Source of the DNA: Chloroflexales bacterium
GTDB lineage: Bacteria > Chloroflexota > Chloroflexia > Chloroflexales > Chloroflexaceae
Assembly (NCBI GenBank): GCA_013336035.1
Contig: JAAXUL010000396.1
Span: 1 to 7,282 of the forward strand
Direction: 5' to 3'
DNA: 7,282 bases
The notes under the pieces are model-generated. The model was given only the letters and a program-made list of their open reading frames with translations, was not told the DNA's origin and did not search any database. Both the position numbers and the translations under genes were made by a program. Below, piece after piece: positions 1 to 5,281 of the stretch. How positions within the stretch are numbered: the stretch's first letter is position 1; every line of letters begins with the position of its first letter.

Positions 1-19
1 GCGGCCCCCGCAAAGGGTG

Positions 20-40
20 GTGGAGGGCGAAGCCCTCCAC
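20..40 (-). terminator. Stem-loop downstream of livF, possible operon end
   Basis: A perfect 9-bp inverted repeat, GTGGAGGGC / GCCCTCCAC, flanks a 3-nt loop (UUC in the minus-strand transcript). It lies about 90 nt past the livF stop. It is followed only by CACCCTTT, so the U-run is short and the element is at best a weak intrinsic terminator. Its core gggcgaagccctcc (25-38) is shared with both repeat copies between the binding-protein and livH genes, so it may be a family repeat serving as an RNA-end hairpin. The rest of the 132-bp stretch after livF shows no gene. Confidence 0.45.
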
Positions 41-132
41 GCCTCCCCAAACTGTAACGTAGACGCTCGCGCAGCGAAGCCTTGTCTTAGCAAGATCAGG
101 GCGCCATAAAGAGGCCGGGCGCGCCGGCGCGG

Positions 133-843
133 CTACAGGCCAAGGTAGGCGGCCCGCACGTGGTCGTCCTTCATCAGCTTGGCGGCCGCGCCCTCGAGCT
201 CGGTGTGGCCCTGGGCCAGCACATAGCCATAGTCGCTCACGGCGAGGGACATCTGCACATTCTGCTCGACCAGCAGGATGGTGATGCCCAGATCCTTGAG
301 GTTCTGCAGATTCTTGAAGAGCTGGAGCACCAGCACCGGCGCCAGGCCGAGCGAGAGCTCGTCGATCAGGAGGACGGTGGGCTCGGCCATGATCCCGCGG
401 CCCACGGCTAGCATCTGCTGCTCGCCGCCGCTCATGGTGCTGGCCTTCTGGGTGACGCGGTCCTTCAGGCGGGGGAACATGACGAAGACCCGCTCGAGGT
501 TGCGCTTGAGGTGGGGGCGGGCGCGCCGGTTGGTCGCCCCCATCTCGAGGTTCTCCTGCACGGACATATCGCCGAAGAGCTGGCGGCCCTCGGGCACCAG
601 CACCAGGCCCATCTCGGCGCGCTTATGGGCGGGCAGGCGGCTGATGTCGCGCCCCTCGAAGCGCACGCTCCCGCTCCAGGGCCGCAGCTGGCCCATCACC
701 GTGCGCAGCAGGGTCGTCTTGCCGACACCATTGGCGCCGACCAGGCATGTCATCAGCCCAGGCTCTAGCTTCAGGGCGGCGCCCCACAGGATCTGCACGT
801 CGCCGTAGCCCGAGGAGACGTCGTTGACTTCCAGGATCGCCAT
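133..843 (-). CDS. livF: HAAT-family ABC importer ATPase, LivF type
   Basis: This 236-residue second ATPase is of normal LivF length and ends in the typical AYLGL. Walker A is GANGVGKT (36-43). The family-specific PEGRQLF segment (84-90) carries the Q-loop Gln. The signature is canonical, MSGGEQQ (137-143), and Walker B is LLIDE (D161, catalytic E162). The switch position is Q194 in LVEQN, which is normal for LivF proteins. One oddity is Leu163 after the catalytic Glu, where DEPSLGLAP is usual and DELSLGLAP is seen here. With LivG it forms the asymmetric nucleotide-binding pair of the importer. Its ATG follows the livG stop by 20 nt, with AGGAG 10 nt upstream, so it is the last gene of the same operon. 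Confidence 0.96.
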   Translation of the reverse strand: MAILEVNDVSSGYGDVQILWGAALKLEPGLMTCLVGANGVGKTTLLRTVMGQLRPWSGSVRFEGRDISRLPAHKRAEMGLVLVPEGRQLFGDMSVQENLEMGATNRRARPHLKRNLERVFVMFPRLKDRVTQKASTMSGGEQQMLAVGRGIMAEPTVLLIDELSLGLAPVLVLQLFKNLQNLKDLGITILLVEQNVQMSLAVSDYGYVLAQGHTELEGAAAKLMKDDHVRAAYLGL

Positions 844-863
844 AGTGGTTGTGCTCCTCTTGC

Positions 864-1625
864 TCAGGCCGACTGGGCCGTGATCTGCGACTGGAGGTCC
901 TGGGCCATATGGGCGCTGCCGAGGTAGGCCTCGATCACCTGCGGGTCGTTGGCGACCTGCTCGGGGGTGCCCTCGGCGATCAGGCGGCCGTACTCGAGGA
1001 CCACGATGCGGTCCGAGACGTTCATGATCGCGTGCATGACGTGCTCGATCATGAAGATCGTCACGCCCTGGTCGCGGATCTGGCGGACGGTCTCGACCAT
1101 GGCGCCGATCTCGGACGGGTTGAGGCCGGCCAGGACCTCGTCGAGCAGCAGGAGCACGGGGCGGGCGGCCAGGGCGCGGGCCATCTCGAGGCGCTTCTTC
1201 TGGGCCACGTTGAGGCTGCCGGCCAGCTGGTCGGAGCGCCCCTCGAGGCCCACGAAGGCGAGGGTCTGCTCGGCGATCGCGGCGGCCTCGCCCAGGTGGC
1301 GCTGCTCGTGGCCGAAGCAGGCGCCGACCATCACATTCTCGCGCACGCTCAGCTCGTTGAGCGGGCGCACGATCTGGTGGGTCCGCGCCAGGCCCATGCG
1401 CGACAGCTCGTACGGCTTCTTGCCTGTCACATCCTGGCCGCGGAAGCGCACCGTGCCCACCGAGGGCGGGTAGACGCCGTTGATGACGTTGAAGAGGGTG
1501 GTCTTCCCCGCGCCATTGGGCCCCAGCAGGCCCAGGATCTCGCCCTGGGGTATGCTGATCGTCACGTCGCTGAGGGCCTGGAGCCCGCCGAACGTTCGGG
1601 AGACACTGTTCAGCTCTAGGAGCAT
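864..1625 (-). CDS. livG: HAAT-family ABC importer ATPase, LivG type
   Basis: This 253-residue cytoplasmic ABC ATPase powers the importer together with LivF. Walker A is GPNGAGKT (35-42), the Q-loop glutamine is Q84 in ARTHQ, Walker B is LLLLDE (D162, catalytic E163), the D-loop is AGLNP (166-170) and the switch histidine is H195 in MIEHVM. The ABC signature is unusual: LNVAQ (138-142) stands where LSGGQ is expected, followed by a normal KKRLEMARAL. The residue after the catalytic Glu is Val instead of Pro. Some LivG-like proteins have a degenerate signature, so this is probably a subfamily trait rather than inactivation. The C-terminal tail (about 237-253) is polar and extends beyond the usual YLG ending. 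The start at 1625 has GAGGAAA upstream with 8 nt spacing, and the gene lies 27 nt after livM. Confidence 0.95.
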   Translation of the reverse strand: MLLELNSVSRTFGGLQALSDVTISIPQGEILGLLGPNGAGKTTLFNVINGVYPPSVGTVRFRGQDVTGKKPYELSRMGLARTHQIVRPLNELSVRENVMVGACFGHEQRHLGEAAAIAEQTLAFVGLEGRSDQLAGSLNVAQKKRLEMARALAARPVLLLLDEVLAGLNPSEIGAMVETVRQIRDQGVTIFMIEHVMHAIMNVSDRIVVLEYGRLIAEGTPEQVANDPQVIEAYLGSAHMAQDLQSQITAQSA

Positions 1626-1652
1626 AGGGGTTTCCTCGTGGCGGCTTGCATC

Positions 1653-2672
1653 TCAGACAAGGAGCTTGCGCAGGGCCGGTATCCTGCGCCGGATCAGGCC
1701 CACGATCCCGGCTGGGATGAAGAGCACGATCAGCAGCAGCAGCACGCCCGCGATCGCCAGCTGGAGATCCTTCACCAGGGGGTTGGTCAGCAGGAAGCCG
1801 CGCAGCCGCTGGTAGCCCGCCGCGCCGAGGACCGCCCCGAGGACGGTGCCCTGGCCGCCGAGCATAACCATGACGATCGTCTCGATCGAGAACTGGAGGC
1901 GGAAGGCGTCGGCCGGCTCGATGTTGCCATTCTTGAAGAAGAAGATCACGCCGACGATGCCGGGGACAATCGCCGAGAGCACGTAGGCCCAGGTCTTGGC
2001 GCGCGGCGTGATCACGCCCATCACCTCGGCGGCGTCCTCGTCCTCGCGGATGGCCATCAGGCCCAGGCCGAACCGGCTGGTCTTGACGGCGTAGCTAAGC
2101 ACGATCACGGCCAGGGTGATGGCCAGCAGCAGCCCGTAGGCTAGCCAGAGGGCGCTGGCCGCGCCGCCGTAGCTATTGTAGACGGTGAACTTCAGCGAGA
2201 TGCCCGTGGCGCCGCCGAAGGGGGCGAAGTTGTTCACGAAGGCCCGCATCGCCTCGTTGACGCCGATGGTGGCCAGGGCGAAGTAGGCGCCGCGCAGGCG
2301 CAGGATGGCCGCGCCGAGGCCGTAGGCCAGCAGGCCCGCCGCCAGCCCGCCCAGGGACATGGCCGCCCACAGGGGCGCGCCATTGCTGAGGGCCAGCATG
2401 CCCACGTAGCCGCCCAGGCCGAAGAAGACCACATGGCCGAAGCTGACGTACCCGGTGAAGCCCAGGATGATGTTCAGGCTGCTCGCCAGCGAGATGGCCA
2501 GCAGGGTGGTGAAGAAGGCCTCGCGCAGGCTGGCCTGGCCGCTCACCAGGGGCCAGGCGCCAAGCGCGGCGACGGCCAGGAGGGTCAGCCAGAGGCCCGG
2601 GCTGGTCCAGCGAGCCAGCTGGACCCGGCTCGCGGCCGAGGGGCCGTGCAGAACGTCGGTGACAGCTTTCAT
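1653..2672 (-). CDS. livM: HAAT-family ABC importer permease, LivM type
   Basis: This 339-residue second permease subunit has several hydrophobic segments. It shows the LivM signatures ILGFTGYVSFGHVVFFGLGG (69-88), LRGAYFALATIGVNE (126-140), the cytoplasmic coupling loop AIREDEDAAEVMGV (207-220) that contacts an ATPase, and MLGGQGTVLGAVLGA (270-284). Before the first membrane segment lies a polar N-terminal tail of about 25 residues. The end is Arg/Lys-rich (RRRIPALRK), as expected for the cytoplasmic side. The start at 2672 overlaps the livH stop as ATGA, and a longer upstream frame overlaps livH and is rejected. LivM forms the translocation pore with LivH and works with the LivG and LivF ATPases encoded next. 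Confidence 0.95.
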   Translation of the reverse strand: MKAVTDVLHGPSAASRVQLARWTSPGLWLTLLAVAALGAWPLVSGQASLREAFFTTLLAISLASSLNIILGFTGYVSFGHVVFFGLGGYVGMLALSNGAPLWAAMSLGGLAAGLLAYGLGAAILRLRGAYFALATIGVNEAMRAFVNNFAPFGGATGISLKFTVYNSYGGAASALWLAYGLLLAITLAVIVLSYAVKTSRFGLGLMAIREDEDAAEVMGVITPRAKTWAYVLSAIVPGIVGVIFFFKNGNIEPADAFRLQFSIETIVMVMLGGQGTVLGAVLGAAGYQRLRGFLLTNPLVKDLQLAIAGVLLLLIVLFIPAGIVGLIRRRIPALRKLLV

Positions 2673-3523
2673 CGCTTCGCCCCTAGGATCCCGCTGGGGC
2701 GCACCAGCAGGATGATCACGAACAGCAGGAACTCGAGCACCGGCACCCAGGTGGTGGGCATAAAGACGGGGATGACTCCCTCGAGCAGGCCGAGGATCAG
2801 GCCGCCCGCCAGGGCCCCGAGCGGGTTGCCCAGGCCGCCCATCACGCCGATCACAAAGCTCTTGAGCTGGTAAGTCTCGCCCGAGAGTATGGTGAAGGGG
2901 AAGAAGGTGGCGATCAGGCCGCCGGCGCTGGCCGCCAGCAGGGCGCCCAGGCCGAAGCTGAGGGCTAGGATGCTCGTGCTGTTGATGCCCATCAGCTCGG
3001 CGGCGGCCCGGTTGCTCGACACGGCGCGGATGTACTTGCCGGGGCGGGTGCGGTAGAGGAACAGGTAGAGCAGGCCGGTGATCGCGCACGAGGCCAGGGC
3101 GGCCACCAGGCGCGTGTTCTGCACCGTGATCGGCCCCAGGCTGAAGCTGCCCAGGTTAAAGTCGACGTTGCGCGGCGAGGTGCTGAAGAGGGTCGTGCCG
3201 ACGCCGATGATGATCATGTTCACGGCGAAGGTGGCCAGCAGCGTGCTGAGCTGGGGCGCGTTGATCACGCGGTGCAGGGCGATGTAGTAGATGCCCATGC
3301 CCACCAGCAGGCCACAGCCCGCCACCAGGAATAGCCCGACGTAGGGGTTGAGGCCACCGTTGAACAGGCCATAGACCCCAAACATGCCGAGCGCGATCAG
3401 GGCGCCGTGGGCCAGGTTGGTCACGCGCATCACGCCCCAGATCAGGGTCAGGCCCATCGCCGCGAGACCGTAGACTGAGCCGATCAGCAGCCCGTCGACC
3501 AGCGAGGCGAGCAGGAAGTCCAT
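2669..3523 (-). CDS. livH: HAAT-family ABC importer permease, LivH type
   Basis: This 284-residue inner-membrane permease (BPD_transp_2 fold) has about eight hydrophobic segments. Family landmarks are the N-terminal GLTLIWGVMRVTNLAHG (24-40), an EAA-like cytoplasmic loop around 167-185 containing AAAELMGI, and the GVMGGLGNPLGALAGG stretch (226-241). The C-terminus LLVRPSGILG (272-281) is typical of the family. LivH pairs with LivM to form the channel through which the binding protein delivers its ligand. ATG at 3523 was chosen because AAAGGAG ends 6 nt before it and MDFLLASLVDGLLIG is the standard LivH opening; a longer open frame upstream only translates the intergenic repeats. Its TGA overlaps the livM ATG (2669-2672), pointing to coupled translation. 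Length is normal for the family. Substrate specificity cannot be inferred from it. Confidence 0.95.
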   Translation of the reverse strand: MDFLLASLVDGLLIGSVYGLAAMGLTLIWGVMRVTNLAHGALIALGMFGVYGLFNGGLNPYVGLFLVAGCGLLVGMGIYYIALHRVINAPQLSTLLATFAVNMIIIGVGTTLFSTSPRNVDFNLGSFSLGPITVQNTRLVAALASCAITGLLYLFLYRTRPGKYIRAVSSNRAAAELMGINSTSILALSFGLGALLAASAGGLIATFFPFTILSGETYQLKSFVIGVMGGLGNPLGALAGGLILGLLEGVIPVFMPTTWVPVLEFLLFVIILLVRPSGILGAKR

Positions 3524-3578
3524 GGTTCGCTCCTTTGGAGCCAAGACCAGGGGCATCTGGTGGCTCAATGGGAGGGCC

Positions 3579-3601
3579 GGGGAGGGCTTGTCCCCCTCCC
3601 C
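3579..3601 (-). other. GC-rich inverted repeat upstream of livH
   Basis: GGGGAGGG (3579-3586) pairs with CCCTCCCC (3594-3601) around a 7-nt loop, overlapping the left end of repeat copy A. In the livH transcript this stem would end about 43 nt before the livH ribosome site. It could slow transcription or translation of the permease genes, but it may be only a by-product of the repeat's G/C-run composition. Confidence 0.4.
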
Positions 3602-3656
3602 CATACGCCCAACCGGGGCTATGTCAGGGAGGGTCGCAGGGGGGCGAAGCCCTCCC
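3591..3656 (-). repeat. GC-rich intergenic repeat, copy A
   Basis: This 66-bp unit matches copy B (3660-3725) at 61 of 66 positions by direct comparison. It contains CCATACGCCCAA, a GGGGCT block, TCAGGGAGGGT and, at its right-hand end, the self-complementary core gggcgaagccctcc. In the transcript that core can fold into a G/C stem with a UUC loop, and the stem has one mismatch further out. It lies in the 255-bp gap between the binding-protein and livH genes. No gene is supported in this gap: in one frame it reads as a low-complexity duplicated peptide with no proper ribosome site. Confidence 0.85.
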
Positions 3657-3659
3657 CTA

Positions 3660-3725
3660 TCCCCCTCCCCCATACGCCCAACTGGGGCTGTGTCAGGGAG
3701 GGTCCAGGGGGGGCGAAGCCCTCCC
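3660..3725 (-). repeat. GC-rich intergenic repeat, copy B
   Basis: This is the second copy of the unit at 3591-3656, with a 69-bp period. It differs at one position in the CCCAAC/T block, one in the GGGGCT block and at three adjacent positions before the terminal G-run. It ends with the same hairpin core, gggcgaagccctcc, at 3711-3724. The pair, plus the hairpin near the left window edge, suggests an interspersed repeat family rather than a gene-specific element. Confidence 0.85.
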
Positions 3726-3756
3726 TGAAAACACCCCTTCCCAGCCATTCGCGTGC

Positions 3757-3773
3757 CGCAAGCAGGGCTTGCG
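3757..3773 (-). terminator. Stem-loop just after the binding-protein stop (attenuator or mRNA stabiliser)
   Basis: A perfect 7-bp inverted repeat, CGCAAGC / GCTTGCG, with a 3-nt loop begins 5 nt after the TAA of the binding-protein gene. No T-run follows, so it does not look like a full intrinsic terminator. Hairpins at this position in ABC importer operons often protect the binding-protein mRNA or reduce read-through, keeping receptor levels above permease levels. That role is inferred from position. Confidence 0.5.
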
Positions 3774-3778
3774 AGCAT

Positions 3779-5143
3779 TTAGCGGATCGGGTAGAGCAGC
3801 TCGGCCGTCACGGCGTCGGCGGGCCAGACGACTTGCTTGCCAAGGTCGCCGGTTGCGCCCTGCCACTGGATGTAGACCATCTCGTGGCCGACCTGCAGGC
3901 CGTGGGTCTCGGCGGTGGTGTCGAACTTGATGTTGCCGAAGAAGGTCAGCAGATCGAGCCCGTCGAGGGCGGCCTTGACGGCGGCGGTGTCAATGCTGCC
4001 GGCCTGCTCGATGGCCCGCTGGAGGGCCAGGCCCGCCGCGTAGCCGCCGGCCGCGTGGTAGCTGGGCGCCTCGCCGTAGGCCTTCTCGTAGGCCTCGACG
4101 AAGGCGGCGCTGTCGGGGCCGATCCACGAGACGCCGAGCTTGGTGGCGACGTCCTGGTTGAACGAGGCCTGGGGCTCCCACTGGCTCGGGCCGACGGTGC
4201 CAACCGCCGCGTCGCCCAGCTCGGCGAAGCTCGGCTCGGGCGGGGCGACCAGCAGGGCCAGGAACTTCACCGGCACCTGCTTCTCGAAGAGCTGCTTGGC
4301 GAAGGTGCTGCCGTCCTGGAAGTGGCCACCGCCGAGGATGGCCTCGGGCTTGGCCTGGGTGATCTTGTTGATGAAGGGGGCGAAGTCACTGGTGCCGCTG
4401 TCGTAGCCCTCGAAGAGGACGATCTCGTAGCCCTTGCCCTCGGCGTAGGCCTTGACGGCCTCGACCACGCTGGTCGAGAACTTGTCGTTCTCGTAGACGA
4501 TCGCGAGCTTCTTCACGGCCGCGTCCTGCTGGGCCAGCAGGTCCACGGCGCCGGTCAGGTAGCGGCTGGCGGGCGTGTAGAGCTGGTAGACCAGCGTGTA
4601 GCCCTTCTTGTAGGTGGCGTCGTCGGCGGCGCCGGTGGTGATCATGACCTTGCCGTACTGCTCGGCGATCACGGCGGCGGCGTCGGCCAGGCCGCTCGAG
4701 TAGGGGCTCACCATGAAGTCGGCGTTGTCCTCGGTGGCGAGCCGAGTGTACAGCTCCTGCACGCGGTCTTTGTTGCTCTCGTCGTCGTACGACTTGGGCG
4801 CGAAGGTGATCGTCGTGCCGTCGGCCAGCTTGACGCCGCCGGCCGCGTTGACCTGGTCCATCCAGAGCTTGAGGCCGTTCTGCTGGCGCACCGACTCGAC
4901 GTTGAGCTTGCCGCTGAGCGAGGCGGTGTAGCCGACCGTGGCGACACGGGAGCCTGCGGCGACGGGGGCGGCGGCGGTCGCCTCAGCGGCGGGGGCGGCG
5001 GTCGCCTCAGCGGCGGGGGCGGCGGTCGCCTCAGCGGCGGGCTGGGTAGCCGCGGGCGGGGCGGCGGGGGCCTGGCCGCATGCGCTCAGGGCCAGGGTCA
5101 GGGCGGCGAACAGGGCCACGGCCAGGGCTCGTACGCGACTCAT
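3779..5143 (-). CDS. HAAT/LivJ-type substrate-binding lipoprotein of the ABC importer
   Basis: This 454-residue extracytoplasmic solute receptor heads the importer operon. The lipoprotein signal peptide has its hydrophobic stretch at about 6-19, and the lipobox LSAC places the lipid anchor on C22. Residues about 25-65 form an Ala/Pro/Glu/Thr-rich linker with an eight-residue unit (AEATAAPA-like) repeated three times, probably a flexible tether. The Peripla_BP_6 domain follows (about 67-454), with VNAAGG (98-103), YDDES (119-123), ELYTRLATED (130-139), SPYSSG (146-151), TGAAD (170-174), GHFQD (273-277) and TFFGNIKFD (400-408). It would capture the ligand and deliver it to the LivH/LivM permease. 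It is paralogous to the lipoprotein upstream but has a much longer linker and a different C-terminal tail. The gene stands in the livK/livJ position, yet the ligand could equally be an amide or organic acid. Confidence 0.95.
   Translation of the reverse strand: MSRVRALAVALFAALTLALSACGQAPAAPPAATQPAAEATAAPAAEATAAPAAEATAAAPVAAGSRVATVGYTASLSGKLNVESVRQQNGLKLWMDQVNAAGGVKLADGTTITFAPKSYDDESNKDRVQELYTRLATEDNADFMVSPYSSGLADAAAVIAEQYGKVMITTGAADDATYKKGYTLVYQLYTPASRYLTGAVDLLAQQDAAVKKLAIVYENDKFSTSVVEAVKAYAEGKGYEIVLFEGYDSGTSDFAPFINKITQAKPEAILGGGHFQDGSTFAKQLFEKQVPVKFLALLVAPPEPSFAELGDAAVGTVGPSQWEPQASFNQDVATKLGVSWIGPDSAAFVEAYEKAYGEAPSYHAAGGYAAGLALQRAIEQAGSIDTAAVKAALDGLDLLTFFGNIKFDTTAETHGLQVGHEMVYIQWQGATGDLGKQVVWPADAVTAELLYPIR
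4974..5041 (-). repeat. 24-bp tandem repeat encoding the lipoprotein linker
   Basis: A 24-bp unit containing gcggtcgcctcagcgg (plus strand) is repeated in tandem at 4974-4997 and 4998-5021, with a nearly complete third copy from 5022. The two full copies look identical at the DNA level. The repeat stays in frame and encodes three eight-residue Ala/Glu/Thr/Pro units just after the lipid-anchored cysteine. Near-perfect DNA identity suggests recent expansion by slippage, so copy number may vary between strains. Confidence 0.9.
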
Positions 5144-5150
5144 GGCGCTT

Positions 5151-5157
5151 CCTCCTT
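5151..5157 (-). promoter_or_regulatory. Strong Shine-Dalgarno site that sets the binding-protein start
   Basis: AAGGAGG on the minus strand lies 7 nt before the ATG at 5143. It settles the start of the binding protein. An in-frame GTG at 5170 lies upstream of the site and would place a polar stretch before the signal peptide. This is the closest match to the consensus ribosome site among the genes in the window, in keeping with a binding protein made in excess over the membrane components. Confidence 0.85.
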
Positions 5158-5206
5158 GGGGCGTCTTCACTGACTCTCAGGCGGGGCGAGGCTGGGTATG
5201 GACCTC

Positions 5207-5212
5207 AGGGTA
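5207..5212 (-). promoter_or_regulatory. Possible -10 element of the importer operon
   Basis: TACCCT on the minus strand keeps the most conserved positions of a -10 box (T1, A2, T6). It begins 10 bp downstream of the last phased TTTTAC repeat. PhoB-type activators commonly have their box ending about 10 bp before the -10, standing in for a poor -35; no convincing -35 is visible here. A start near 5200 would give a leader of roughly 57 nt before the ATG of the next gene. The match is weak and by-eye only. Confidence 0.25.
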
Positions 5213-5222
5213 GCGCGCGGCC

Positions 5223-5272
5223 GTAAAACGGGCGTAAACGGGGGCAGCGAGGGTATAAACAACCTATAAACA
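5223..5272 (-). promoter_or_regulatory. Candidate response-regulator operator: 10-11-bp-phased TTTA repeats
   Basis: On the minus strand the motif TGTTTATA occurs twice (5272-5265 and 5261-5254), offset by exactly 11 bp. Further on, GTTTAC and TTTTAC follow at 5239-5234 and 5228-5223. The four TTTA cores start at 5270, 5259, 5238 and 5227, giving offsets of 11, 21 and 11 bp, so all lie on nearly one face of the helix. OmpR/PhoB-class regulators typically bind tandem half-sites about 10-11 bp apart. The AT-rich elements stand out in very GC-rich surroundings, directly upstream of the importer operon. That the regulator encoded here binds them is inference. Confidence 0.5.
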
Positions 5273-5281
5273 TCGCGGCGC

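Noticed and set aside
118..131. Palindromic GC stretch just after the livF stop as an intrinsic terminator.
   Set aside because: It is a perfect palindrome that leaves only a 4-bp stem once a loop is allowed, with no adequate T-run.
849..1619. Plus-strand open frame of 256 codons opposite livG.
   Set aside because: It has His/Asp/Ala/Leu-rich composition typical of antisense frames in GC-rich DNA, and it lies over an ATPase with intact motifs.
3524..3778. Long upstream extension of the livH frame containing a duplicated peptide.
   Set aside because: The duplicated peptide is the translated intergenic repeat. The family N-terminus and a good ribosome site both point to the ATG at 3523.
5144..5170. 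GTG start at 5170 for the importer binding protein (nine extra residues).
   Set aside because: The added residues are encoded by the Shine-Dalgarno region itself, and they would put a polar stretch before an otherwise standard lipoprotein signal peptide. ATG at 5143 has ideal spacing.
3560..5173. Long plus-strand open frame of over 500 codons opposite the binding-protein gene.
   Set aside because: It is a GC-rich antisense shadow with Gly/Leu/Val/Asp-biased, repetitive composition and no recognisable domain. The minus frame is a clear family member.
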